Shown here: positions 46,493-59,217 of the stretch, piece by piece | Layout of the letters: every line of letters starts with the position of its first letter | Position numbering within the stretch: the first letter of the stretch is position 1 | NCBI GenBank assembly: GCA_033439265.1 | Contig: JAVTVX010000004.1 | Coordinates: forward strand, 20,907,701 to 20,971,700 | DNA: 64,000 nt | From: Dillenia suffruticosa | Lineage: Eukaryota; Streptophyta; Magnoliopsida; Dilleniales; Dilleniaceae | Direction of reading: 5' to 3' | Position numbers and translations under genes: made by a program | Notes under the pieces: model-generated | Databases searched by the model: none | What the model was told of the DNA's origin: nothing | Seen by the model: only the letters and a program-made list of their open reading frames with translations

Positions 46493-48953
46493 TAAAATCC
46501 ATCTTCCTATTTGGAAGACCTAAACGGGTTGCTCATAGAATATGGGTTTGCGATTTCTGTTAATTAATGCATCTATTTGAGTCATGTCTGGTTGTATTTT
46601 GATTTGCTTTGTCATCTAAGTTTTGTTTAATGGGAAGCTTTCCAATATATTGGAACATATATAGGCAGTCATCCACCAGAAGTGTTTCCTTAGATGATGC
46701 ATTTCTCATGTCCAAAAGTAGATGGTGCTTGATACTTGCTTTTCTCTGTGTGTGTATGTGTGGGTTGTGTTTCTTTTTTCTGAGCAAACTCTGCTACTAT
46801 GGTTGGAAAGCCATAGTATTTGTGGTCATTTTGTGTGTGCAATTTTTGCTTAAGGAGTTAAAAGCGGATCAAGCGAGTCTTTACTAAGAACATATGCTCC
46901 TTTGTTTAGTAGAATAAAACGGTTGATGTCCATGGCAGTCATGTTTGTCTGTTTATTAAGCAAACATTTACATTTGATGGCAGATTTCCTACTTCAGATG
47001 AGTTAATACTCCTGCTTTGATTATTTTCTATGCTCAGTGCTGGCACTTTCATATTGTAGGTAGGTGATGAAGGCATTCTGTCAGGTTACAACTTGGTCTG
47101 CTTTAGTGGTACTAGGTCAGCCGTCCACATAGCCAAAAAGATAAGGTCACGTTTAAGCCTTTTGCTGGAGACAGAAGGTAGAATGTGGGCAAGTGACACC
47201 TTCCAATTGACTGTGTTGTATAGCTGACCTAGTATAGGTAGGGGAAGCCAAGTTTTCTCTGACGATGCCGATGTGAGAAAGTAGAAGCACTTTATACATC
47301 CCAATATTTACCTTTTGAACTTGTCAGGAGTATTTAATATGTATTGTCATGTTATTGGGGTCACGTCCCAAATCTCTGTTTTAACTATATTTTCTAGGTA
47401 TGTGGTGCCACATTTTGGTGGCATGACATGTGAAACTAGGATTTCTTTTTGAGGCTTTACTCGGAAGGAATTGTTATGATCTGCAACTTATATAGCATTT
47501 TGAGTTATGACATTATTTATGACATATTCCTTGCTCGCCTTTATCTTTGATTTGCATTTGTCTTCTGTGAGTAGGGGCTGAGTTACTCTTGAGATCTATA
47601 TATCTCAAATGGTTTTTTTACAGATATGGAGGCCTGATAAATTTGTTGTCATTGAATTTATTTGAATGAAAAGATAAAATAATTGGTGATCCTCAGATGA
47701 AAAACTTAATAAAACCTATGAAAATTGTAGAATGGCCCATAGAGCTATAGGATATCAGCAGAGTCAGCTTAATATATACGTTGGGAGTATTCTTTACTAA
47801 ATTGGATTTGATAATATTCGAACCGAATTAGTCAGAGTATGATTTCGAATAACCGTTGGTTATTTAAAAAAAAATAGAGCTATTGGATTTGCGATTTTTC
47901 CAGTGTTTTTGTGACCTCTCTTTTGTTAGCAAGGGAAATTGGCCGTATCGTCTTCATCGAGCAAAAAGGTGGAGACGGGCAAAACTTAGTCCCATTAATA
48001 ACGTTTAAAATATATACACTACAGAAAATATTATATTTAGTTTATAGAGACAAAATAATGTCAAAAATAATGGTGGATGGAGAGAGAGCTCTTGTCACTG
48101 CTGCTTTGGGTCATAAGGGTCATTTTGAAGCCTTTGATGATTTATTAAAAACAAAGTTGGACCAGATATGGGATATAAATTGAAAATCTTTGCTATTAAT
48201 TTTTGTTGCAATAATTTCTTTTGGATGATATAAATAGGGGTCTAAAACATTTTTCTTTTTGGTTAAATAGGACACAAAACATTAGATATATACAGTTTGA
48301 TGTCGGTGTTAAGGGCATCTGACATGGGAATTCATAAGATTTTTCTTTTTCTTTTTATATAGGAAAATCTAAGGAAGGTTTTATTGGATTGATGTCGTGG
48401 AGGGGCTTCTTTTTTTCAAGTCTGTAAAATTTTTTCGGTTATTCTTGGGATCTGGATTTCATATTTTTTGAAAATATCAAAATTTAATTCATCGTATTTA
48501 GATATATCACGTGTCTTTTGTTCTTCAGAAAAAATAATGATTGCGTTGATTTTCTTGCAAGAATTGGGTCGCTGGCCGTACTACCCTTCTCTATAAGAGA
48601 TGTTCTAACAAGATTTCTTTTAAAACTCAATTTTTGGCTCTCTTTTTTTTAAAAAAAAAAAAAAAAGGAGAAGAGAGAGAGACAGCGAGAGAGGAATCAG
48701 TTAGCTTTTGGCCGAAGAGACAAGTCCCAAATGACACAAATTAATTACAGTCAGAATATCCGTGTAAATGCGTTCACACGGTTTGTGGGGTCCCCCCCCC
48801 CCCTCTCTCTATCTTGATGATGCCCATTTGCTGGCGTTCTACAGAACCGAAAACACAAATTTCCTTATTTGTCTAATCGCTTTCTGTTTGATCGACTTTG
48901 TGCGTGTAGGGCTTCTTCTTATTGATCAAACAAAATCAGATCGTCTTCCTAGG

Positions 48954-50469
48954 ATGGCCACTTCGAATCAAACAACAAGTTGCAGTTTCTTGAAAAAGTT
49001 TAAGGTATAATCTCCGCTTATCACTCAAATTTGTCCAAGCTCCTAATTTTATGATTGGTGTCTTATTTGATGTTGATGATTATAATTATCTCCTTAGTTG
49101 AATATTCCAGGGTTTGTCTTTTTTTTTTTTTTTTTGGCTAGTTAATTTGAGCTTTGAACTTCATCAAAGCTCTGTTTTTCTATTTCTCAGAGTCAAGATC
49201 AGTGTTTGACGGGTATACTTCACCAGCTACTTCACTTGCTTCTCTCTCTTGCTGTTTTCTTTTCCTTTTTTTGCAATTCTTTTTTTTTTAAATAATCATT
49301 GTGACTTGGCCATAACCCTAGAGTCCACAATTGTTAGAAAAGGAAAATAAAACAAAAGGAACAGAGAGAATAAAGAGAGAAGACCGATAAAGAATGATTC
49401 ATATATTGTATATTGTATTGTTCAATAGGTTGTACAAAACCCTGATTTATAGGAAAAAAGAATAAACAGAATTTTTACAAAATTAGTAAGGATAAATGAA
49501 ATAATTACAATATAGAAATTTAGAAATGTCAATATTCCTAAGACTTCTTCAATTTGGAAATTTCCGAAACTTCTTCAAATAAATCTCTTCAATTTAGGAA
49601 TATCAATATTCTTAACAATCCGCAATAACAAGCCCACTGTACGCACACATTATACCACAGAAGATACACACTAGGCTAGTATCAGAGCAAACCCTTGGGG
49701 TGGGGGGTTAGTATTCGTCCCAATTTGTATATTTATGCTTGTCAGATCAAAACAGCTGATTATGTAACCAATAATTATATTCTAATTTCTAATTCCAGGC
49801 AATTTTGTTTTTCAAATCTTAAATCTGGATAATTCTTTGGTCTCTCATACAAATGAATGTAAATAGTTCATCTGGCATAATGCAAGTCTTGTTGTTGTTG
49901 AATTTATGCAGTTTCCTCGCATCTTAAGAGTCACCTGTCTAAAAAATGCATCCAATGTTCCTATACTCCGGGTGGCTAAGAAGTACTTAGATTCACATCT
50001 GACAAGTTCTGAGAGGCAAAGTGAAGGTGGGTTAGACAACGGACGCCTCATTCCCAAACTTAAGATGGTGATTCCACCCGATGGATTTGCATATATACAT
50101 TATGAGGACTATCAGAGCATTGAGGGAACTCATATCATAGCCTATGCCTACCCTCAAATTACGGATGGGGAAATTCCGTCTTTCCCGAATGTTGAGGATG
50201 GAACAAGGGGAACACTCGTTGGAGCGGCTTTTTATTCGTATGAGATGAGGGATATGGCTGAAATTCATCTCACATGTGATGGGGGTGAAAGTTGGCTTTG
50301 AGTATGACAAGCGTTGTTTGCCCAGTGGAATAAGGTCTAGTTTGATTTCTCCATTCTCAAATTATTTTTGGTCATTTGGTCATGGTTCATGGTTAAAAGC
50401 TTCTTATATATGTTTATGCCATGATGTTTCAGCTTCTTTGTTGGTGATCTGAACAAGGTGGTGGAGTAG
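48954..50469 (+). pseudogene. Gene D: frameshifted copy of the three-exon family gene
   Basis: The corresponding exons are 48954-49004, 49912-50334 and 50433-50469. All GT-AG sites are kept. Exon 2 has a 21-bp in-frame deletion near 50205. It also has one extra G in the G-run at 50281-50285 (five Gs against four in A and C), which shifts the frame and stops at 50299. The TATA box position reads CTATCTTGATG (about 48810) instead of CTATATATAG. Exon 1 still encodes MATSNQTTSCSFLKKFK. A truncated protein of about 146 residues could still be made, but loss of the conserved C-terminus and promoter box points to a pseudogene. Confidence 0.75.
49332..49617 (-). mobile_element. Solo LTR (286 bp) in intron 1 of gene D
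   Basis: The ends TGTTAG...TTAACA are inverted, and the segment is absent from copies A and C. It is bounded by TCCACAA (49324-49330) and TCCGCAA (49619-49625), an imperfect duplication of the target. On the minus strand it shows a TATA-like CCTATAAATCAGG and a pyrimidine-rich 3' part, as in Copia LTRs. The duplication does not abut the TG/CA ends exactly, so the precise edges are uncertain. Confidence 0.6.
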
Positions 50470-50490
50470 TGCAAAGTCTAGAAGAAAATA

Positions 50491-50735
50491 TGAGGTATTT
50501 GGTAATACTAATTCTAATTTCTCAGACTCTTTCTTGAGTTTGTGGACTGTGATTCCTTATTAGTTTAACTTATGAGGTATTTGGTAATACTAATTCTAGT
50601 TTCTCAGACTCTTTCTTGAGTTTGTGGATTGTGATTCCTTATGTAGTTTAACTTATGAGTTATTTGGTAATACTAATTCTAATTTCTCAGACTCTTTCTT
50701 GAGTTTGTGGATTGTGATTTCTTATGTAGTTTAAC
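50491..50735. repeat. Local triplication, 82-83 bp unit, 3' of gene D
   Basis: TGAGGTATTTGGTAATACTA or a close variant begins at 50491, 50573 and 50656. Copies A (11437) and C have this unit once, so the expansion is specific to D. Confidence 0.9.
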
Positions 50736-52549
50736 TTTCTTTAGCAACATCTTGGGGAACCACCTTCCATTCCAGCTGTTTTAAACACTTTATTTAATTT
50801 TCCATTCAGACACACCTAGTCCGAAATAACAGCTTCAGAAATCTCAAATAAACAGCAGCTCTTATCGATAACCTTTACGCAAGTGGGAGATTTACGAACG
50901 TAAATTGAATTCTACCCTTGCAATAGATAAAACTCTAAATGCTTGAATTTTCTTTGGTGTGGATTCTGGCATTTAAGACAAGGTCAATATAATCAGGAGA
51001 TCAAAAACTTCATGGCTAATTATTACTGAATTTTTTTTTCTTTGATAGAGGTGTTATTCATGGCTGCTTGTTTTAGTAAATTTTCTCATTCAGGCAAAGT
51101 CTGTAACTCTTAACATCTATTGTGCAAGCTCATTTTGCTTACAATAATTCAGAAAAAGGGCTATTAACAAAATATTTTTAACGTCTGGCTGCCCAGTTAT
51201 TTAGTATACAACAAATTTATTGGCCACAGAAGTAATTTATTTAGGTTTTATTCTTTCCAAATATTTGTTTTTGTGAACTCTTTTTTTTTTTTTCTCCTGT
51301 CTTTCCTCATATGTACAGCATATGCATACCTATAAAGCCATTATTTCCATCTTCTTCTGTGTTAATGATAGTAAGGCCTTGTGCAACACGTTTTTGAAGG
51401 GGGGAGGGGAGGGGAGGGGAGGGGGGGGGGATCCTCAACTCCTAGTTATCGGGAGGGCCTAAATCTTAAATTTTTGTCAATTTGAATTATGATCTCTAGC
51501 CCTTTTTAATCCAATAACAGGCTCTGAAACTCAGATGTATTTGAGGTCTTCTCTTGCCAATTTTCTTCAGTCTCATCAGGACTGAAGGGGTTTTCTTGAT
51601 TAGCTATCCACAATTGGGAGATAATTTACTCGTCCGCATTTAAGTGCAATCTTGTTTCTAATCCTCAATAGTGATGTCACAGATTGTCTTGTTGCTGGTT
51701 AGGAGGCCATTAGAGCTTTACCCCTTATGGCATGTATGTGATGTGTCCTGAGAAGTAGTAAATGGCATGGTGTCTTGTTTTCACATTATTCTGTCCTTTG
51801 AGCCAGTCGACAAAAGATTTGATGTTTTTCATGATCTTATAGCCGTCGTGGTTGTTTGTTTGCACCTCCTTGGTGATTTTTGTCTGAATAATATTTTCTC
51901 TTTGCTGAAAAAAAAAATGTTAAGTTTGTCTGGTAAATTAAAAAGATTTTCTGGCAGCTAAATTTGGAGGCTTTGGAGAAAATAGAGGCAAAATAACTGG
52001 GGCAATATGTGTTTCCTTCTGCAATGTGGTGCATATGGTTGATGGGATCTTTTAAGTAGAAGTACTGTTAAAACAGGTCTGCGGGGCTAGGCCTTTCTAA
52101 GTTAAAATTTTCTTTGTTCTCTTAAAGCGCGAATTCTTCTAACAGATTGTTTAATGGGATAAGCTTAGTATATAAAGGAGCAATACATGCATCCTAGACT
52201 AGGATAATGCTACTCAGGTTCTCACTCATTTTCTGTTTTATCTTTTAATTGTGTTCTCATTTTCAAAACCGGCCAGCTGAACAGCTCAATCTTCTTATTC
52301 CAGTCAGGTGGGGTTAGTACAGAACAAGTTTCAGAAACTAGTGGAGCCCATTTTTCATATGGTATAGAACATGGTTGGATGATGATTTAAACTGTTCTAT
52401 TTCTAAAAGTTTAAAGAAAAATGTACAATTGCCCCATAAACCTAGGATCGAAACCTTTTTTATTTAATAATCTCCTCTCAACTTTGAAAATCTAATTGTC
52501 TCATTTCATCCATTTGCTCATTACATTTTCTATCTAAAATCGCATGCAC

Positions 52550-53616
52550 CCCTTATGACTTAAACTATTTATAAATAAGGATAAACTTTTATGTGCTTGG
52601 GTCATATTTTAAAACTCAAACTATTGTTTATCTATAAGAAATAGAAATTTATTTTTGATTAAATTAGTTTTTTGGGAAATGAAATTAATTTTTGAAAATA
52701 ATTTTTAGCTAGTGTTGTTACATTAAAAAATATTTTTGAAAACTTTTCTTAGAAATTATTTTGACTTTATTTTCGAAAATGATTTTATACAACCAAACAA
52801 AAAAAAGTAGAGAGAAAAGTTTAATGGAAAAAAAAAATGTCGCTACATCTTCGACTCCTCCCACTTTGTTTTCCTTGCAAACCATCATAAAGTACCTACT
52901 CTATCCTTCAAGCATCAGAAGTTGTCCTCCATCCTTGTTTTGACACCGAAATTGCCTTTGAAGTATATCCACCAAAACAAAAATTTCTCATCAAATTGAA
53001 GCTTAACTTTAGCAAATTTCTCTTCTATAAATGTGTCTAAAGCATTAACTTGAAGTGTTGAATCTCTTTGCATCATCAGTTTTGAGTTTCACTTTCTATT
53101 GCAAAATCCGTCCTCGATGACCATGATCGAAAGCTTCGTAATCGACCCATAAAGCTTCAAAACCATGTCTTTTCACCTCTAAATTGTGTCAGAAGGTTGG
53201 AAACACTATATGAATCTTGGTACTTCATTCAATTTGAATCCTTCTTCATGTTTCCTTACTCCACAGGTTTTCAATCACCATCATCATTGGTGACCACTGT
53301 TCTTGTCAATTAATCATTGAAATCAAGATTTTCTTCCGATTCGAATATGTCCGAAACCTAAAAAGTGATTTTTGAGTCGCGGGCTTCATCAATTGCATGC
53401 AACTGTGTCATGCACTTCATTTTTCTTCTGTTTTCTGACCAGCGTCACCGGAATTTCTGGTTTTCTTGGTGGCTGGACTGAAATCTTCAAGATTAGGCAC
53501 TTGTGTACTCCATTTTCATCAGAAAATCTTGGCTTCTAACATCAGCAAATTCAGAAAAACAAGCTGAACATCCCAACATTTATTCTTATTTGTAAATAGT
53601 TTATAAAAATCACAAA
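52550..53616. mobile_element. Non-autonomous hAT-like DNA element, copy D
   Basis: Same element as 13525-14594. The right end is complete, with TTTATAAAAATCACAAA followed by GTATGCAC (53617-53624). The left flank is GCATGCAC (52542-52549), a mutated duplication, and a few bases of the left terminus are lost (ACTTAAACTA against ACTTTTATAAACTA). No coding region is evident. Confidence 0.6.
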
Positions 53617-56276
53617 GTATGCACGTGATCTTTGATGGAAAACATAATGGGCAATGGGCAGATGGGGTAATGTAGGTTTCCAAAGCTGAGGGGAGGTTAT
53701 TGAATAAAAAAATGTTTAGGAGGCTGTTTGAGTTCTAGGGGCAATTTTGTACTTTTTCCAAAATTTTATTACTACATTGCATCAAAGTGCACATTATGAG
53801 CATTTTTCTTTGACAGCTTTTAGCAAAAAATGCATAACCAAATAAAAATAAAGAACCTTCGAATGAGTGGTTGCTGATTAGCTACTTATCTTGTCTATTA
53901 GTTGGACAATTTTTGTTGATAAGCTCATAATTGTATTGCTGGTATGAACTCAAAATAAGCAAGATGATATGGCCAAGTACATAGATAACCTTTGAAAGAT
54001 TTTGTGAAAAGAAATGATGGCCTACAATCTGAAGGGTTCTCAAAGAACTATAAGATATCCTAAGAAGATCTTAGGAGAGGTGATGAAAGATGATATGTTG
54101 CCAACTTTTAACTAATCTTTGAGCATGAAGGAAAATAGTGATGAATGGAAAAAATCAACCCCAGCTAGTTTGAGAATTGAATTCTTCCTTTGTCTGGCTT
54201 GATATGTATTTACCCTTCTGTTTAGAGACATCATTCCCTTTTACAAATGCAGGAGAGTATATAATTGTGGTGCCCTCGGTAATTGTCTAGAGTCTGCAGA
54301 TGTAATTTAATTGCTTCATATGCTTGTAGGATTTTGCTTAGAATTTGTGTAGCACATCCTGTACATGTCAGTTTAATCTTTTTCATCCTCTTCTCCTTTA
54401 GGTGATGATGGTTTGCTGTTGTTACTTATATTTTAGTATTGAGCTCATAAAAATTTAATGTACTCCTATCAGCTTGATTTATTTAGTCAATGAAAGACTG
54501 AGGTTTGTGTATAAATCATGCTCTGTAGCATCTGATTCTGGTTTTGTCTTTAAGATGTTCAGGAGGAATTTATTGTACAGGAAATGACTTATCTTTTAAT
54601 TAATATGCATGTTATTCACTCAAAGTTAATATGCAAATCAAACCTCATAGTTTTTCTTCATGGTAGCTATTAGAAAAATGGAGCAACAAGTACTATAATC
54701 AAAAGAGACAGTGCCGAATACGCCTCTAATGAATAAACTTCTTGTTTATCTTGCTTTCTATCTCTATTTGGTTCCTCATTCACTATTGTTGTCCCTAACA
54801 TGTCTTCATTAGGACTTTCAATTGCTGTATGAATTATCAATCCTCTTGTTTTAGCCGACCATTTTTTCCTGATGTTTCATATACACCTAGCTAGCTCACT
54901 TTACAATGTTCAATTTGCATTATACTTGCATTTCCTCTTTTCTTTTTGGTAAGATGCAGGATTCATAGGCTAAAACATATCCTTGTACGGACGACAATTG
55001 TTTAAAATTTTTAGTTTCTTGATATACCTAGAAAAAAAAAAGGAAGAAAAAGTGAGGCCATTGAAGTCTCAATTTTGTGAATACATGTACAAATCAAGAC
55101 ACTTGTGTTTCAGTATACTGTGTTATTGTTTATACAGCTTTTGTTGTAAGGATTAAAGCATATGTTCTGATTTATTTGTTATGCACAATTTTACATTATT
55201 TTGATTGGGCCATGCAATATTTGAATTTCAATTGGGAAGGAGTTTGTTTTTGTTCTCTTAAGTTTGATGAGCTTTGATGAAAATGTTTTAGTTGGATTTC
55301 ATGAAAAAGCTTTTCTTAATTCAAAAAATAAATAAATAATTACATTTTCTTTTGCTATGCAAGAGAAAAACGATTTGCTGGTTATGGTATTATATTTGAG
55401 TGATATTGAGAGAGAAAAGACTTATAACTAAGTTAGAATTTTAGTACAAATAACCCCTTGGTAGTTTATTAATGTAATCATTACAAAGCTAAGGAGTAAA
55501 CTTTTATATATATATATATTTTTTGTTACACAGATTTAAATCTGCGATCATCATGTTAGGGGAGGGGGTTATGACTACTAGGCTATTCCTTTGGGGATAT
55601 TGTGATGCGTATGGGAATGACTATTTTGAACTCTTTTAGCATTTCTTGGTAGAAAATTATGGTGAGAACATTGTAAATCAAATAGATAATTTCAATCTAC
55701 CCCTTGGTGGATATAAATCAAAACTAAATCTTGAATGATTCGTTTTCAATTTCAAACAGTTTCATTTTCAATTTCAAAAAGTTTCGATTTTAGTTTTGAT
55801 TCCTATTTTGATTGATTTTGATTCCAATTCTGATCGTAAAAGTTAGAAAATAAATAATACAAATAAAAAATTTAAAAAAAAATGGAGAAAGAGTTTGAAC
55901 GCAAAGTCCATTTAATTCGCTTATCTTCTTATCCCCTTACTAGACTTGGATGCAAACTTGGGTACGGTTTTATAAGGGACGGTTCACAATTCTTGATTTA
56001 GAGAAATTGATATTGAATTTTTAAAATCGGTTTCAATTTTATTTATTAAATTATGAAACGATTAATCACGATTCTATTCGTTTTGATTTTGCAACTTGAT
56101 TCAAATTGTAACCCTGTCTACCTTCCTTCGTGTATTAACGAGCATATAGATGGATTATAAAATCATATTTTATATTGCATGAAACACTTTTAAAAGAAAC
56201 ATAATTATTATAATTCGATATAATATAAAAAATATAATTTACATTAATATCTTATATATCACTACAACATTGAATT

Positions 56277-56470
56277 TTTTTTTTTTGTCCTGGACTTGAT
56301 CCACCGTTGATTATTCGGAGTTTTATTCTGATTAATCTCGATTGAGCTGCTGTTAAGTCCTAATCGGGAGGGAGCTCTCCCAACGTCGTTTTTGTCACTT
56401 TCAAGACTCGAATCTCGATTCTTGATATGAAGTATTAGTATCCTTCCCACTAGACTAACGAAACGTTGGT
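56277..56470 (-). mobile_element. tRNA-derived SINE
   Basis: A 194-bp minus-strand insertion flanked by a perfect 17-bp target duplication starting CACTACAACATT (56260-56276 and 56471-56487). On the minus strand it has a box A-like TAGTCTAGTGG (56447-56457), a box B-like GATTCGAGTC (56405-56414) about 33 bases later, and an A-run at its 3' end (plus-strand T-run 56277-56286). These are the hallmarks of a polymerase III-promoted SINE. The perfect duplication suggests a recent insertion. Confidence 0.8.
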
Positions 56471-56487
56471 CACTACAACATTGAATT

Positions 56488-57878
56488 GTGATTGTTAAGA
56501 TTCTTCTCGCCTAATATAACAGAGATCTATTATCTCCATCTATCGTCCGAGATGAGAGAAAAGGGCGATGAACGGATTGAATTGATGGGGACGATAAACA
56601 GATCATTATACAGAAGAAGCGACGTGTTTTCTCAGAAATTATACTTTCTGAGAAAATTTTTTTGTTTGTGTTTGGGAGGAAGAGAGAGAGGAGAACTAAG
56701 GTACCGCATTGAAGGTGAGATGAGATGAGACTGAATAAAAAAAGGAAAGAAAGTTTTCTCTGTGGCTTTACCTTGATATATTCAAAATTCAAAAAAATAA
56801 AAATATCATTAACCAGTGATGGATCCATTGTAAAATGTAGAGGAAATCCATTGATTTAAAGGTGACGCCATTGGAAGGCTATGAGGATTCCAAGCTGGAG
56901 GAGAAGAGGAAGGCGATGGGACAGAGGACTTAAGAAGAGCCGTGGAAGATTTCAGTGGTATAGAGCTAAGAAGGAAATGAATTTAGGTATTGTTTGTGGT
57001 ATTTTTACTATCTTGTATAAAACGTGACCGGAATACAGACCTAAAACTTTCATGGGATCTCAAAGGTCTCAAAAGTACGACGTAAAAGCTTCCGTATTGC
57101 ATCATTTAACCTCCGCTTGGTATCTTAAACGAATTACACCCTCACGTTGTTTTCCATATAAAAATGTTCATGTTATACCTCTGGAACCTTAAAATTCCCG
57201 ACAAAATCTAAAATTATATTACATAAATTTCACCGGTCAACTCACCACGGGTAAAAGATGGATCACACTTGATGTGCCAACAAGTGTACCTCAATGCACT
57301 CTCCGGCTAGGGATAACACGAACATATTTGATAGGATAAGAAAATTTTAAAAGAAAAATATTTATAGGGTAATTTTTCAAAAAATAAATGTTACTCTTAT
57401 ACTAATTCTATTTTCCTCTTATTTGATTGAACAAAAGGAGCGTTTTGATATATGATTAAATATTAAATGACAAAATCAATTTAATTTATATTTTTGATTT
57501 AGTTTTCTTTTGTTTTAAAAAATAAATTTTGGTCTCTCTTTCTTTAAATAAGGTAGATTAATTTTTCTCTCAAAAAAAGTTAATTTAATTCATATTTTCT
57601 ATCTTTAAAGACATTAATTTTAACTTTGCACATGATGTGTTCCTTCCTCTCAGCACCAATCGACTAGGTCCTTCTCGGTAGTTATATGGTCAGCTCCTAC
57701 ACCTCGGTGTTCAACATTTGATGAACATCAGAGTAATATTCATTTTTTTATAAAACACGTGAATGATATCTTGTAATGGAAAAGGAAATCTATGCTTCCT
57801 TCAGGTGAGGTGATTGAGAGTGAATTCTCTCTCTAGACATTGTTTTTGGGGCCAAGAGTACTTGTAGTGTAATTATGG
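56488..57878. other. Interval between copy D and the LINE remnant
   Basis: No gene is supported. 56492-56728 holds a 78-residue frame without recognisable features. 57018-57330, with words such as GGATCTCAAAGGTC and AAGCTTCCGTATTGCATCA, resembles the interior of a plant Gypsy LTR and could be a remnant of the missing 5' LTR of the element that follows. This is a weak call. Confidence 0.3.
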
Positions 57879-59021
57879 ATGTTTCATGAGGATCCAAAAC
57901 AAAGGTCAACCACCCCAATAACAATAACTACAGATAGTTTGGAAATAACAAAGCAAATGGAGTCATGCATCGGAGAACCGACCATCACGATGGAGGAAGA
58001 AGACCATCTTCAGAGGAGTACTAAGAAGGCTAAAGCTGATGGAACAGCTTCCCGTCATGAAACTAAAATTTCATTCAAGGAATTGCTAATGGGGCAAAGC
58101 AGTAGTATGCAAGACTCAGAAGACATGGCAAATCTAGACTCTTACTCTGAATCAGAGCATCTTGAATGGGAAGATCTCCCCACTTTAACTGAAAATTACA
58201 GCATACCAGAAATTAAAGTCACAGACTCCACTTTAAAAACTCTATGGAAACCATGAAGGAAAATGTTGATCATTAAACTCCTAGGGAAAAGTATTGGCTA
58301 CAATTTAATGGCTATAAAAATAAATCACTTATGGAGGCCTGAGGGACACTTAGAACTTCTTGACCTGGGTGAAGGCTTCTTCCTTGTCATATTCGCCAAC
58401 AGACAGGACTACAAACATGCTCTAGCAGATGACTCTTGGCTTATCCATGACCATTACCTTACGGTGAGGAAGTGGAAACCGTGGTTTACATAAAATGAGG
58501 AAAAAATTAAATCCACAGCAGCGTGGATTCGCCTCCCCCATTTGCCCATCGAATTCTTTAATGAGGACATTCTATTTGAAATCGGTAAAGCAATGGGTAA
58601 ACTGATCAAAATTGACACAAATTCAGCTAATGCAGTGCGGGGACGTTATGCCATGATTTGTGTCGAAATAGACCTAGAAAAAGCCCTGATCCCGAAATTC
58701 AAAATAAGAAAAAGAATCCAACTCATAGAATACGAAGGGCTACACGTTGTTTGATTTGAATGTGGAATGGTAGGTCACAAATCAAATGTTTGCAAGCCTC
58801 AAACTAGCAAGTCTGGGGAGGAATCAGCAGAGGGTGAGATGAAAACGACCATGGAAACCCTAATGAGGGAGGTCCAAACCACGACGGTTTCCACAGCGGC
58901 AAAGGAAGATGGGCTTAGACCTTATATGGTGGTCCAGAGGAGACAAAAACTTTACAGAAATGGTAATAAGAGAGATAAAGGCAAGAAAGCGCTTACCAGC
59001 ATGAATCAGGTCGAGGTGTGA
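57879..59021 (+). pseudogene. L1-type LINE ORF1 remnant (DUF4283 and zinc knuckle)
   Basis: A single frame of about 380 codons carries three in-frame stops (TGA 58254, TAA 58491, TGA 58752). After an acidic N-terminal part comes a region with LGKSIGYNLMAIKINHLWRP and FFLVIFANRQDYKHAL, the pattern of the DUF4283 domain of plant L1 ORF1. It is followed by AAWIRLPHLPIEFF and a zinc knuckle F-E-C-G-x-x-G-H-x-x-x-x-C (first Cys lost to a stop). No endonuclease or reverse transcriptase follows; the sequence joins a Gypsy primer site directly. Confidence 0.7.
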
Positions 59022-59217
59022 CAGATTAGGTGGTATCAGAGCGCTAGATTCTGTATTTACTCTATTTCGATTTCGATATTTGTAAAATATTTTTCAAAGA
59101 GTTTATAATTTGCCTCCAATGATCCTAAAACATCCATTCTTATTAGGGGGTTAGGTTGGCATCTAACCCTTTGCTTTTCTACTCTTAAGTACTAAGCGTG
59201 GTCCTTTATGTAGAACT

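Larger units (their letters stand above)
46493..56259 (+). repeat. Segmental duplication copy D
   Basis: The longest uninterrupted copy of the block, matching copy A from 1247 to 17073 without Copia-1. It carries pseudogene D, the hAT-like element, the short MVSCFHIILSF and ALGHKGHFEAF frames (51767-51961 and 47911-48183) and a local triplication. Outside these, the 5' flank (46493-48953) and 3' flank (50736-52541, 53617-56259) show no gene. Confidence 0.85.
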
